NCBI GenBank assembly: GCA_002839995.1 | Contig: PGZC01000026.1 | Span: 2,567-66,566 of the forward strand | DNA from: Gammaproteobacteria bacterium HGW-Gammaproteobacteria-4 | GTDB taxonomy: Bacteria; Pseudomonadota; Gammaproteobacteria; Xanthomonadales; Xanthomonadaceae | Length of the DNA stretch: 64,000 nucleotides | Reading direction: 5' to 3' | Part shown: piece after piece, positions 7,517-16,435 of the stretch | How positions within the stretch are numbered: position 1 is the first letter of the stretch | How the letters are laid out: every line of letters starts with the position of its first letter | Position numbers and translations under genes: made by a program | Notes under the pieces: model-generated | Told to the model about the DNA's origin: nothing | What the model saw: only the letters and a program-made list of their open reading frames with translations | Database searches by the model: none

Positions 7517-8014
7517 ATGTTGAAATTATCGTCAGTCATTTCGCTGGCTCGTCGCGTCGGCAACAGATCGGCACGGTGTGCACTTGTCGCCACGTTCGCG
7601 CTGACCGCCGCAGCGCCGGCGCTTGCTGCCAGCTTTGTCGCTTATCCGGGCATCTACCCGATCGCGGTGATCGAGGTTCGCGATGCAAAGACGTTTTACG
7701 TCAATGCCGCGGTGTGGCCGGGCTTTGAACGCAATTTCGTGATTACCCAGCCGGGCATCGACATCCCGAGCGACGCCATACGCGCGCCGGCCTGTGAACA
7801 GAAGCTTGCGGCCGAGGCCAAGGCGTTTACAGAGGCATTCTTCAAAGGCGCCGACTCCAGCGAAGTCCACAACATCGAGATGGCCGATACCGCCAGCGAG
7901 AACGCCGTTGCCGTGGCCTACACCGAACAGGGAAGCCTGGTCGATGCGCTGCTCGCAAAAGGGTACGCACGCAAGTCGGGCACGGATCCTGCTGCGCCGT
8001 GGTGTTCCGAGTGA
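7517..8014 (+). CDS. Secreted staphylococcal-nuclease-fold-like protein, probably inactive
   Basis: 165 residues. A Sec signal peptide (basic start, then CALVATFALTAAAPALAA with an Ala-X-Ala site) precedes a domain whose spacing resembles SNase/thermonuclease: AVIEVRDAKTFYVNAAVWP, then FVITQPGIDIPSD, then CEQKLAAEAKAFTEAFF and a final LVDALLAKGYARKSG. In active nucleases the GID segment is followed by P-E and preceded by an Arg; here Glu and Arg are replaced (QPGIDIPSD), so hydrolysis is unlikely. The start at 7517 has gggggag 5 nt upstream. The next gene is a Crp/Fnr regulator 225 bp downstream. Confidence 0.6.
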   Translation: MLKLSSVISLARRVGNRSARCALVATFALTAAAPALAASFVAYPGIYPIAVIEVRDAKTFYVNAAVWPGFERNFVITQPGIDIPSDAIRAPACEQKLAAEAKAFTEAFFKGADSSEVHNIEMADTASENAVAVAYTEQGSLVDALLAKGYARKSGTDPAAPWCSE

Positions 8015-8239
8015 TCCGCGGTGGCCGTTCACGGAGTGCCACGTGGCCGCCAGCAACGAGAATTGTCGTTACCTTCGTCAACGTCCGGACGCCCGTTGGT
8101 CGGCGTCAGGCTTGGTCCAGGAGACAGGTCGCCAGCGTTGATTGAAGCGATGTGCAGGCGTAGCGAAGTCGAACGGCGGGGGCCGTTCGATGGGAAGTTT
8201 GTCCAAGCAACACGTCGTAACGCAACAGGGGCGTCATCG

Positions 8240-8917
8240 ATGAGAGACGAAGTGGAGACATTCAACGCTAAACAGCTCGTCCGGTCCACGCCGGGCCTGT
8301 CGCAGATATCCGACCCGACCTGGCTTGCGGCCGTCGAGGCCGCTCATGTGATGCGTCTGCCCGATGGCGCATCGATGACCATGTGCAGCGACGATGTCGA
8401 GCATTTCGGGCTGGTGCTGTCGGGTAGCCTGAAAGTGCGCGCACGTTCCGACGACGGCCGCATATTCAGCATGTACCGTGTGCGCTCAGGGGAAATGTGC
8501 ATGCTCAGTCTGGCATTCATGAGTGCACGCAAGCGCCTGTTTGCGGATGTCGCCGGCGAAGGCGATGTCCTTGTGCTGCGGGTTCCTGCCGTACACTTCG
8601 AACGCCTGTTGACCCAGTCGCAAGGCTTCCGCGCCTTCGTGATGGGCTCGATGTCCAGCTATGTGATCAAGATGCTGAGCCTGGTCGAAGAGGTCACCTT
8701 CGAACGCTTGCAAACCCGTATCGAACGGCATCTTGAGGATGTGGTGCGCGCCTCGGGATCGACCAGCATCCGGGTCACCCACCAGGAGCTTGCGCACGAG
8801 TTGGGCAGCACCCGCGAGGTGATCAGCCGGTTGCTCAAGACCATGGAAAAGGCCGGACACATCGAACTCGGGCGCGGAACCATCAATCTGCTGACACCGA
8901 TCAATCCGGTTCGCTGA
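8240..8917 (+). CDS. Crp/Fnr family transcriptional regulator
   Basis: 225 residues. An N-terminal cyclic-nucleotide-binding-like beta barrel (HFGLVLSGSLKVRARSDDGRIFSMYRVRSGEMCMLS) is joined by a long helix (SLVEEVTFERLQTRIERHL) to a winged helix-turn-helix, VTHQELAHELGSTREVISRLLKTMEKAGHI. The barrel lacks the Arg/Ser set for cAMP, and the N-terminus lacks the four-Cys cluster of FNR, so the signal is unknown; SGEMCMLS carries one Cys that could sense redox state. The start at 8240 is the first ATG matching the family; cagggg lies upstream. The 225 bp before it show no gene. Confidence 0.85.
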   Translation: MRDEVETFNAKQLVRSTPGLSQISDPTWLAAVEAAHVMRLPDGASMTMCSDDVEHFGLVLSGSLKVRARSDDGRIFSMYRVRSGEMCMLSLAFMSARKRLFADVAGEGDVLVLRVPAVHFERLLTQSQGFRAFVMGSMSSYVIKMLSLVEEVTFERLQTRIERHLEDVVRASGSTSIRVTHQELAHELGSTREVISRLLKTMEKAGHIELGRGTINLLTPINPVR

Positions 8918-8978
8918 TTGGTTTGCGCGCGCGGAACGACTGTGCCACCCGCGCTGATTGTGGCGGGCGACGCTGCGC

Positions 8979-9362
8979 TCATACCGTGCTGAGGAGCACC
9001 TGCACGCTCAGGCCAATCAACACCAGCCAGGTCAGAACCGTACCGTACAGCCGCCCCGCCGAGGTGCCGGCCGACCCGGAAAGACCAATGCAATGCCACA
9101 GACGCGCGATCAAAAGCGTCGCGCCGTAGGCGTGTATCGCTGTCGAACTGGCGCCGCCCAGTTCAACCAGCACCAGCAACAGCAGCGCCAGCGGCAGGTT
9201 CTCCAACGCATTGGCGTGGGCGCGGATCGCGCAGGCAAGCCGGGTATCGCCGCCATCGCCCAGGCCGATGCGCTTGCTGCGACGCAGAAGGATGACCTGC
9301 ACCGCCAAGCCCAGTACCAGCAGCGCTGAAAGTGCGACGTAAATCGATGCGTTCAGATGCAT
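8979..9362 (-). CDS. MAPEG family membrane protein
   Basis: 127 residues with four transmembrane helices. RAHANALENLPLALLLLVLVE is the family signature (RAHxNxxEN...), shared with E. coli YecN and with microsomal glutathione transferases. It ends a minus-strand series beginning with the ferredoxin gene; the gap to the PhoX-like stop is 12 nt. Possible role in glutathione-dependent detoxification at the membrane; the substrate is unknown. Confidence 0.88.
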   Translation of the reverse strand: MHLNASIYVALSALLVLGLAVQVILLRRSKRIGLGDGGDTRLACAIRAHANALENLPLALLLLVLVELGGASSTAIHAYGATLLIARLWHCIGLSGSAGTSAGRLYGTVLTWLVLIGLSVQVLLSTV

Positions 9363-9374
9363 GGGTGCTTCTCC

Positions 9375-10781
9375 TCAGATCAGGCCCTGTTGCCATGGGC
9401 CGGTTATGGCCACGCTGAAGCCGGGCCGGTAGATATTGGCGAACAGCCATCGCCCATCGGGGGAGAAGCAGGCTCCGGCCCACTCGCTGTTGCGAAAATC
9501 GCCATTGAATCCGCGCTCGCCGGCAAGGACGACGTTGTTGCCGGCAAATGCGAAAACTTCGCCCTGCGCGGTCAACCCGTGCAATTTCTCCACGACCGCC
9601 TCGCCCGCGGAATCCTGACACATCACCAGACCACCGCGCGGGCTGAGGACCACGTTATCGGGATAATCGAGCACGGCACGATCGGTGGACTCGAATATGA
9701 GTACCAGCACCTGCCGGTCAGGAAAATAACCCCACACCTGCCCCGCCGCCAGATCGCCTCCGTCGGTCGATGTGAAATACACCACCTCATCCGTCGCGAT
9801 GCAGCCTTCAAGGCGGCTAAAGCGTGAGCCACCTGCCGCCACGCCCTGGCTGAGCACGCCGGTGATGTCGCCATCGCCTTCGATGCCGCGATCGGGATGT
9901 TCGATGTCCACCCAATGCACCGGCAACAGCGCGCCCACGCGCATGCCACGGCGCAAATCGGCCCGATCCTCAACCGCCAGCATCTGCAGACGGCCGCCGG
10001 CGTGCAGTTGTCCCGGCACGCGCGGGACGAAGCGATAAAAGCCGGCATCGGGGGAATGGTCCTCGGTCAAGTACACGATGCCGCTGCGGGCATGCACGCT
10101 GGCCGCTTCATGGCGGAACTGACCCATCGCGACCAACGGTTCGGCATTCGACAAACCCTCGCCAGGCACCTCGAATACAAACCCGTGATCGCGCGACAGC
10201 ACGTGTTGTCCGTCCTGCAGCACCGAGCGCGCGCCGGCGCTGGAGACAAACTCCTCGCAACTCAGCCACGAGCCCCACGGTGTTGTTCCGCCAGCGCAGT
10301 TTTGCAAGGTGCCGGACAGCGATGGCGTGGCACCGAGCAGTTCGCCACGATCCGGGTCATAGCGAAGGGTGACGGTGCCGCCAGCGCACACGGGATCGTA
10401 ACTGGCCGCCGCAGGAGCAAACGTGCCACTGGCGCGGACGACCTCGTGATTGCGGATCAGGGTGATGACACCGCCGTCGGCTGCAACCACACCCATGCCA
10501 TCGTGGGCGCCCGGGCATGCGCCGCCACCGACCAAGGCATCGCCCTCCCAGCCAAAGCTGCGATAGGAAAAGCCGGCCGGCAAGGTCAACAACGGCAACC
10601 CCGTGGTGAGGTCGCGTACCGGTGCGAGCGGGCCGTAACCGGCGCGGTTGTCGGCGATCGGGTTGCCGGCGCTGGCCAACAATCCGCCGATCCGGCCCAG
10701 GCCCAGCGCTGCTGCGAGGCTGCCGCCACACAGCAGAAAGCGGCGCCGCGATGCGGCAAGGTGTTCGCTATTCAAACGCAC
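9375..10781 (-). CDS. PhoX-like (DUF839) twin-arginine exported phosphatase-family protein
   Basis: About 468 residues. A twin-arginine leader (SRRRFLLCGGSLAAALGLG) near the N-terminus indicates folded export to the periplasm. The body is a beta-propeller of the DUF839/PhoX type, with GGACPGAHDGMGVVAADGG, LIRNHE, GTLQNCAGGTTPWGSWLSCEE, GQFRHEAASVHARSG-VYLTED and EWAGACFSPDGRWLFAN, all usual PhoX landmarks that hold calcium and iron ligands. The start is taken as GTG at 10781 with agga 6 nt upstream; an adjacent GTG at 10784 is also possible. A longer upstream frame runs through the TMEM43 gene and is not conserved. Phosphatase activity is inferred. Confidence 0.85.
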   Translation of the reverse strand: MRLNSEHLAASRRRFLLCGGSLAAALGLGRIGGLLASAGNPIADNRAGYGPLAPVRDLTTGLPLLTLPAGFSYRSFGWEGDALVGGGACPGAHDGMGVVAADGGVITLIRNHEVVRASGTFAPAAASYDPVCAGGTVTLRYDPDRGELLGATPSLSGTLQNCAGGTTPWGSWLSCEEFVSSAGARSVLQDGQHVLSRDHGFVFEVPGEGLSNAEPLVAMGQFRHEAASVHARSGIVYLTEDHSPDAGFYRFVPRVPGQLHAGGRLQMLAVEDRADLRRGMRVGALLPVHWVDIEHPDRGIEGDGDITGVLSQGVAAGGSRFSRLEGCIATDEVVYFTSTDGGDLAAGQVWGYFPDRQVLVLIFESTDRAVLDYPDNVVLSPRGGLVMCQDSAGEAVVEKLHGLTAQGEVFAFAGNNVVLAGERGFNGDFRNSEWAGACFSPDGRWLFANIYRPGFSVAITGPWQQGLI

Positions 10782-10800
10782 CACGATTCCTGAAGTCGAG

Positions 10801-11589
10801 TTATTTGCGCGCTCGGCGGCGCACCGCCACGAGCAATGCCAGGGCAAGCAACACCGCAGCCAAAAGCCACCACAGCAGATCCGATCCGGGCCGCGCACCT
10901 CGTGCCAATCCCGGCAATTCGGCGTCGGCGCCCATGCCGCGAAGCAGGCCGGCGCCTTCGGCCATTGCCAGCACGGTGCCATCGACCTGGGCCAGACCAT
11001 GAACGGGCCCGGCTGGAAGAGTCTGCCAGAAAATGCGCAAGTCGCCGATTTGCGGCTGTGCGCTGTCGCTGCCGCTGAACAACAGTCCCTTCTCGGCGCG
11101 AAAGATCGCGGCAAGATTTTCCGGCAATGCGTCGACATTTACCGCCTGTTGCTGCCAGCCATCCAATGTAGCCAGCAACGTCGGGCTGACCGGCTGACCG
11201 TTCAAGAACGCACTATCCGACCACCATTGCGCCGTACTGAACGGCATCGTCGGGTTGCGGTGCGCGCGATCGAAAGCACTGGAATCGATCGCTTGTTGCG
11301 ACCATTGCGCCTGATAACCCGCAGCGCCCGGCACCGGGTCGGGCAGCATCTGCCATTGCCACATCTCGACCGTACGCCGCAAGCCAAGGGCGCGTGCGGC
11401 AACGCCGAAGTCCGGGTCGATCAACGGCTCGCTGGCCGCCAGTTCGCCAACCACGACGTCGAGCCGGACACCCGTGTCGGCCGGTTGCGCAAACGTTGGG
11501 GACGCAAGCAGCGCCAGGCACAGCAACACCGTCCGCGATACAAAGCGTTGCCGGTGCGAAACCCGGCCCATCCGATTTTTGGTCGTCAT
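10801..11589 (-). CDS. TMEM43-family envelope protein
   Basis: 262 residues: an N-terminal signal sequence or anchor ([14 protein letters not shown]), a large extracytoplasmic region and a C-terminal helix ([19 protein letters not shown]) followed by RRRARK, so the tail is probably cytoplasmic. The VEMWQWQ and [21 protein letters not shown] elements match TMEM43 proteins. It is shorter than typical bacterial members (about 350-400 residues), with only two hydrophobic ends. It overlaps the MBL hydrolase start by 4 bp. Role unknown; genetic linkage to the PhoX-like exported protein is noted. Confidence 0.65.
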   Translation of the reverse strand: MTTKNRMGRVSHRQRFVSRTVLLCLALLASPTFAQPADTGVRLDVVVGELAASEPLIDPDFGVAARALGLRRTVEMWQWQMLPDPVPGAAGYQAQWSQQAIDSSAFDRAHRNPTMPFSTAQWWSDSAFLNGQPVSPTLLATLDGWQQQAVNVDALPENLAAIFRAEKGLLFSGSDSAQPQIGDLRIFWQTLPAGPVHGLAQVDGTVLAMAEGAGLLRGMGADAELPGLARGARPGSDLLWWLLAAVLLALALLVAVRRRARK

Positions 11590-12461
11590 GCGGTCAGCTC
11601 AAGGCCGTTCAACTGCGCGATTGCGTCGGCGCCGTGGTAACGGCCCTTCGCATCCTGCGCTATCGACGCACATGCGAAATCCGGATCGTGGGTGAAAAAC
11701 AGGCGCACCCCACGCGCGCGCAGATCGTCGAGCAAAGTGCGCTTTTCCTCGATCAGTTGCTCCGGAAAACGGTCGTAACCCATCGAAACCGGCACGTGAA
11801 TCCAGGCCATGCCCGGAATCAAATCCGCACAGAACAGCATGCCACCGCGCGCAGCAACGATTTCGGACAACATCAACCCGGGCGTATGCCCCTGGCTGTA
11901 GTGGAAGCGGACCGACTCACCCAACGTCTGGCAATGCGCGCCTTCAACCAACTCGAGACGGCCGGATTCGCGCAACAACGGCAGCAACTCGGGGATGAAA
12001 CTGGCGCGATCGCGCGGATGCGGGTTGGTCGCGCGTTGCCAGTGCTCGGCCCCGACCACGAAACGCGCATTCGGAAACAACAAGCGCGCCGGGGCACCTT
12101 CCTGCCACGGCGCAAGCAGGCCGCCGGCATGATCGAAGTGCAAATGGCTGAGTACCACGACATCGATGTCCTCGTGGCCGACGCCGATCGCGCCCAGGCT
12201 GTCGAGCAGCACGTGGCGCTCTTCGAGTACGCCGTAACGCTCGCGCAACCTGGGCTCGAAGAACGCGCCAATGCCGGTTTCGAACAGCACCCGCTTGCCG
12301 GCCAGGCTGGCGGCGTAGAGCGCGCGACAGGCCAGGCTGACACGGTTTTCAGCATCGGCCGGCAACCATTGCGACCACATCGCCTTGGGCACATTGCCGA
12401 ACATCGCACCACCATCCAGACGCTGCGAATTGCCGAGCACGGAATACAGACGCACACTCAT
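11586..12461 (-). CDS. Metallo-beta-lactamase-fold hydrolase
   Basis: 291 residues. The zinc motif HLHFDHAGG is present, with downstream [11 protein letters not shown] (third His), LFCADLIPG (Asp bridging ligand) and FFTHDPDF (last His), giving a complete binuclear site. The N-terminus has no signal peptide, so it is cytoplasmic. It resembles quorum-quenching lactonase and related MBL hydrolases in overall layout, but the substrate cannot be set. It lies 13 nt after ggt and overlaps the TMEM43 gene by 4 bp. Confidence 0.87.
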   Translation of the reverse strand: MSVRLYSVLGNSQRLDGGAMFGNVPKAMWSQWLPADAENRVSLACRALYAASLAGKRVLFETGIGAFFEPRLRERYGVLEERHVLLDSLGAIGVGHEDIDVVVLSHLHFDHAGGLLAPWQEGAPARLLFPNARFVVGAEHWQRATNPHPRDRASFIPELLPLLRESGRLELVEGAHCQTLGESVRFHYSQGHTPGLMLSEIVAARGGMLFCADLIPGMAWIHVPVSMGYDRFPEQLIEEKRTLLDDLRARGVRLFFTHDPDFACASIAQDAKGRYHGADAIAQLNGLELTA

Positions 12462-12474
12462 GATTCAGACAACC

Positions 12475-14202
12475 TCAACGAAATATCGCCGCATCGGCAG
12501 GAACATCGCGGGTGGCGCCTTTGCCAACGCCCTTCCAGCGGCCATCGCTGCCCGCCTCCACGTCGCCGCTGCCTTGATCCCAGACCACGATCTGCATATT
12601 GCCCCAGGTGCGCGTCTCGACGCTGACATTGTGCCCTTTCGCCTGCAAGCCCTGGACCTCCTCGCTGCCGAGGGCGCCGGCTTCAGCCGATATCGTATCC
12701 GGCAGATATTGATGGTGATAGCGCGGAAGATCGGTCGCCTGTTGCGCGCTACCGCCGTCCATCAGTTCGAGCAATCCCAGCAGCACCATGGTGATGATGC
12801 GGCTGCCACCCGGCGTGCCGATTGCCGTCACCTTGTTGTGGCCGATCAGGAAAGTGGGGGTCATCGACGACAGCGGGCGTTTGCCCGCCGCGATCGCATT
12901 GGCGTCGTCGCCGACCAGTCCAAACGCATTCGGCACGCCGGGCTTGACCGAGAAATCATCCATCTCGTTGTTGAGCAGAAAACCCGTGCCAGCGACCGCG
13001 AACGCGTTGCCATAAGGCAGATTCACGGTCTGTGTGATCGCGACCAGATTGCCTTCGGTATCGACGATCGAAAAATGCGTGGTTTCCACCCGCTCGCTCC
13101 CCTCGCCCACACCCGGCAGCAGTATGCTCGGTGTGGCATGGGTCGGGCTGATGCCGGCACGCAGGCCGGCCGCGTAGTCCGCACTGGTCAGCAGGTCGAG
13201 CGGCACCTTGAAGAAGTCCGGATCGCCCAGATAAATCGATCGATCGCGGTAGGCGCGGCGCATCGCCTCGGCGATCAGGTGAACACGATCCGTGCGCGAC
13301 ATTGCCGGGTAGTCGTAACCGGACAGGATGTTGAGCATTTCGGCCAGCGCCACACCGCCGGAAGACGGCGGTGGCACGGTAATCAGTCGATAACCACGAT
13401 GGCTGATGCGGATCGGCTCGCGCTCGACCACCCGGTAGTCCGCCAGATCGTCCGCGGTCCAGATGCCGCCCGCCTTGCGCACGCCATCGGCCAACTTGCG
13501 CGCAAAGGCGCCACGATAAAACCCTTCCGCACCGTGTTGCGCCAGAAGTTGCAGGGTGCGGGCGTAATCCGCATTGCGCATGCGAGTGCCGGGTTTCGGC
13601 ACCTCGCCGCCGGGGAGAAACAGTTTGGCTGCTGCCGGCGAGCGCGCCAGCACGTCCTTGCGAAAGCCCAGCATGGAGGCGTTCTTGCTGCTGAAAACCC
13701 AACCATCGCGGGCCAGGCGAATGGCCGGCGCCAACGATTGCGAAAGCGGCAGCCGGCCATAGTTTGTCGCCAGATGCACCAGACCGGCAGGCAAGCCCGG
13801 TATGCCGGCGGCGAGCGGCCCGTTGACCGCCAGATCGCGGTTGGGGTTGCCCTGCGCATCCAGGTACATGTCGCGCGTTGCCGCCGCAGGCGCTTTTTCG
13901 CGGGCATCGATGAACACATCGCGCTCGTCGCGCGCCAAATGCAACAACATGAACGCGCCACCGCCAAGCCCGGAGCTTTCCGGTTCGACCAGGCCCAGTG
14001 TGGCACTGACCGCAATCGCGGCATCGAACGCGTTGCCGCCGGCGGCCAGCACTTCCAGGCCCGCATCGGTGGCTTGAGCGTTGGCGCTGGCCACTGCCAC
14101 CTGCCTTGGCAACACTGGCTGTGCAGAGCCGCCATCGGCAGCGAAAACGGAAAATGCCAGCCACAACAAGCCCGGCAACAGCCAGCGTCCAAATTGCTTC
14201 AT
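12475..14202 (-). CDS. ggt: Gamma-glutamyltransferase
   Basis: 575 residues. A Sec signal peptide (LLPGLLWLAFSVFAADGGSA) leads to the Ntn-hydrolase precursor: ATDAGLEVLAAGGNAFDAA, SSGLGGGAFMLLH and, at the autoprocessing site, ETTHFSIVDTEGN, whose first Thr of THFS becomes the N-terminal nucleophile of the small subunit. PPPSSGGVALAEMLNIL and GTPGGSRIITMV are further family motifs. The enzyme cleaves periplasmic glutathione. The start at 14202 overlaps the ferredoxin stop by 4 bp. Neighbouring MAPEG and GST genes fit a glutathione theme but this is only suggestive. Confidence 0.93.
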   Translation of the reverse strand: MKQFGRWLLPGLLWLAFSVFAADGGSAQPVLPRQVAVASANAQATDAGLEVLAAGGNAFDAAIAVSATLGLVEPESSGLGGGAFMLLHLARDERDVFIDAREKAPAAATRDMYLDAQGNPNRDLAVNGPLAAGIPGLPAGLVHLATNYGRLPLSQSLAPAIRLARDGWVFSSKNASMLGFRKDVLARSPAAAKLFLPGGEVPKPGTRMRNADYARTLQLLAQHGAEGFYRGAFARKLADGVRKAGGIWTADDLADYRVVEREPIRISHRGYRLITVPPPSSGGVALAEMLNILSGYDYPAMSRTDRVHLIAEAMRRAYRDRSIYLGDPDFFKVPLDLLTSADYAAGLRAGISPTHATPSILLPGVGEGSERVETTHFSIVDTEGNLVAITQTVNLPYGNAFAVAGTGFLLNNEMDDFSVKPGVPNAFGLVGDDANAIAAGKRPLSSMTPTFLIGHNKVTAIGTPGGSRIITMVLLGLLELMDGGSAQQATDLPRYHHQYLPDTISAEAGALGSEEVQGLQAKGHNVSVETRTWGNMQIVVWDQGSGDVEAGSDGRWKGVGKGATRDVPADAAIFR

Positions 14203-14453
14203 TGCTCTTCTCCACTCAGGCGACGATATTTGCCTTGCAGTTGCGCTGGCGATTCCACGCATTCGGGATCGAGATCGATACATTCGACCGGGCACACCAC
14301 CACGCATTGCGGTTCATCGAAATGACCGACGCACTCGGTACAACGCGTCGGTTCGATCTCGTAGATCACCTCACCTTGACGTATTGCGTTGTTCGGGCAA
14401 GCCGGCTCGCAGACGTCGCAGTTGATGCACAACTCGTTGATTTTCAGCGCCAC
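14199..14453 (-). CDS. fdx: YfhL-type 2[4Fe-4S] ferredoxin
   Basis: 84 residues with two clusters: CINCDVCEPACP (CX2CX2CX3CP) and CTECVGHFDEPQCVVVCP, where the inserted loop between the second and third Cys is typical of the Allochromatium/YfhL ferredoxins. The tail is acidic (DLDPECVESPAQ). The start is GTG at 14453, because family members begin with ALKI and the nearest in-frame ATGs are far upstream in a repeat. The same gene often follows coaD in related bacteria; here a lipoprotein gene and a repeat block intervene. Confidence 0.9.
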   Translation of the reverse strand: MALKINELCINCDVCEPACPNNAIRQGEVIYEIEPTRCTECVGHFDEPQCVVVCPVECIDLDPECVESPAQLQGKYRRLSGEEQ

Positions 14454-14489
14454 TGTCACACCATGTCGGTCGGACTTGCGCACCTGTCC

Positions 14490-14731
14490 GGCAAATACAG
14501 GTCGGCTCAAGCACAGCGGAGCCGACGTTGCTATACCGAGAAACCGCTGTCGGCTCCGCTGCGCTTGAGCCGACCTACGATGCCAAGGATGCTCTGAACA
14601 ACCGCCATCCGCCGTCATTGCGAGCGATCGAGCCTTTAGCCGCGAGGCCGAAGGCCGTGGCGGGAAGCAATCCAGTTCTTTGTCTTTCCGAACACTCTGG
14701 ATTGCCGCGTCGCTTCGCTCCTCGCAATGTC
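14490..14731. repeat. Compound intergenic repeat (R2 hairpin + R4)
   Basis: A near-perfect 28-bp hairpin pairs aggtcggctcaagcacagcg... at about 14490-14518 with its inverse at about 14553-14580. It is followed by caaggatgctctgaacaa and then an R4 repeat, in which 14616-14675 and 14676-14729 form inverted halves around ttctttg. Bases 14676-14729 recur inverted at 55154-55208 with about three mismatches and one indel, also next to caaggatgctctgaacaa and an R2 hairpin. The 303 bp between fdx and the lipoprotein gene hold no gene. Confidence 0.8.
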
Positions 14732-14756
14732 GGTCAAGCCCGACAGGCTCCCGGCA

Positions 14757-15248
14757 TTACTTCAGCTCGTGCAAGACAAAGATCGCACCGGTCGGTTCCA
14801 CCGCGGCGCGAACCCGCTCGCCCTGCTCCGCCGTACCGATGAACAGGATGCGCACGCCATTCATGCTGTCGGCCGGCGCGCCATCGAAGGCTGCCTCGAT
14901 CAACTCGGTCATTTTTTCCGGGTTCGGTGAGCCGAACGCCAGCATGTTGCCGGGCAGCACGGTACGCGCCACCACGTTCTGCACATTCTCCAGCTGACGA
15001 TCATATTCGCCGGCAGCGGCTTCACCCTCGGATGCGGGCAGAAAATACATGAATGGCGATTCGGTCACACCGGCCAGGTTGCGCTTGACCACTTCGGTCA
15101 TGTACATGCGCCAGGCCATGGAGTCGCTGTTGGTCGGCGCGACCAGGGGTGCCGGTGCCTGCACCACGGCCACTTCCTCTTTTTTGTTGCAGGCAGTCAA
15201 GGACAGCAATCCAAGCGCCAGCATGAAATAACGGATTTTAGTTGTCAT
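14757..15248 (-). CDS. Hypothetical lipoprotein
   Basis: 163 residues. A lipoprotein signal (YFMLALGLLSLTAC) places Cys at the lipobox end, then a basic-acidic stretch NKKEEVAVV and a Pro-rich linker. The globular part contains SMAWRMYMTEVVKRNLAGV and FMYFLPASEGEAAAGEYDRQLENVQ, then NGVRILFIGTAEQGERVRAAVE. I do not recognise the family. The start at 15248 has gaggt 8 nt upstream. It follows coaD by 29 nt, so it is probably in the rsmD-coaD transcript. Membrane side cannot be decided beyond the Asn at +2, which suggests the outer membrane. Confidence 0.72.
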   Translation of the reverse strand: MTTKIRYFMLALGLLSLTACNKKEEVAVVQAPAPLVAPTNSDSMAWRMYMTEVVKRNLAGVTESPFMYFLPASEGEAAAGEYDRQLENVQNVVARTVLPGNMLAFGSPNPEKMTELIEAAFDGAPADSMNGVRILFIGTAEQGERVRAAVEPTGAIFVLHELK

Positions 15249-15277
15249 GGTTATAACCTCAGGGCTCAGGAACGAAA

Positions 15278-15787
<510 letters not shown>

Positions 15788-16378
15788 CTAATCCCCTTCC
15801 CCAGGGCCAAGTGTAACAGGGCCGGCAGCGGGCGCGGCATACAAAACGTGGCGCAATTCGCGGGTGCGGCCTTCGCGCAACAGCGACCATCGCGCAGGCA
15901 CTGGATATTGGGTGGCAATCGGCGATTCGACATGAATCCGGGCATCGTTCGCCAGCACCGGCAGCAACGCCGGCAACACCTGTTGCCATAGATCGTGCGC
16001 GAATGGCGGATCGACGAACACGATGTCGAACGGCGCTTGCGCGACTCGCAACCACGACAGCGCATCCGCCTGGACGACGGCCACCGAATCCGCGCGCAGC
16101 CGCGATTTGGTCTCGTTCAAGCGGCGTATCAACGCGGGATCGCGCTCTACCATCACCACGCTCCCGGCACCGCGCGATGCTGCCTCGAACCCCAGTGCAC
16201 CGGAGCCGGCGAACAGATCCAGACAACGCGATCCGGACAAACGCGGCTGCAACCAGTTGAACAGGGTTTCGCGCACCCGTTCGGGCGTCGGCCGCAAGCC
16301 CGGCAGCTCGGCCACATCGAGTCGGGAATTGCGCCAACTTCCGGCAATGATCCGAACTTTGCCCGGCGTTCGATTCAT
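15788..16378 (-). CDS. rsmD: 16S rRNA (guanine(966)-N(2))-methyltransferase
   Basis: 196 residues. GKVRIIAGSWRNSRL and LRPTPERVRETLFNWL are the RsmD N-terminal landmarks; CLDLFAGSGALGFEAASRGA is the SAM-binding motif I and IVFVDPPFAHD the catalytic DPPF motif. The start at 16378 (MNRTPGK) faces ftsY, with 57 bp between start codons. The open frame continues far upstream on this strand through ftsY and beyond, but that part is an antisense shadow. Confidence 0.95.
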   Translation of the reverse strand: MNRTPGKVRIIAGSWRNSRLDVAELPGLRPTPERVRETLFNWLQPRLSGSRCLDLFAGSGALGFEAASRGAGSVVMVERDPALIRRLNETKSRLRADSVAVVQADALSWLRVAQAPFDIVFVDPPFAHDLWQQVLPALLPVLANDARIHVESPIATQYPVPARWSLLREGRTRELRHVLYAAPAAGPVTLGPGEGD

Positions 16379-16435
16379 GGGGTTCCAGGCGGGTGCGGTG
16401 CTAACATGATCCCATTTTCCCGCATTCCTGGTCTC

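Noticed and set aside
10782-11138. 118-residue N-terminal extension of the PhoX-like gene
   Set aside because: Antisense-free but out of frame with, and overlapping, the TMEM43 gene. The twin-arginine signal would be internal, which is not plausible.
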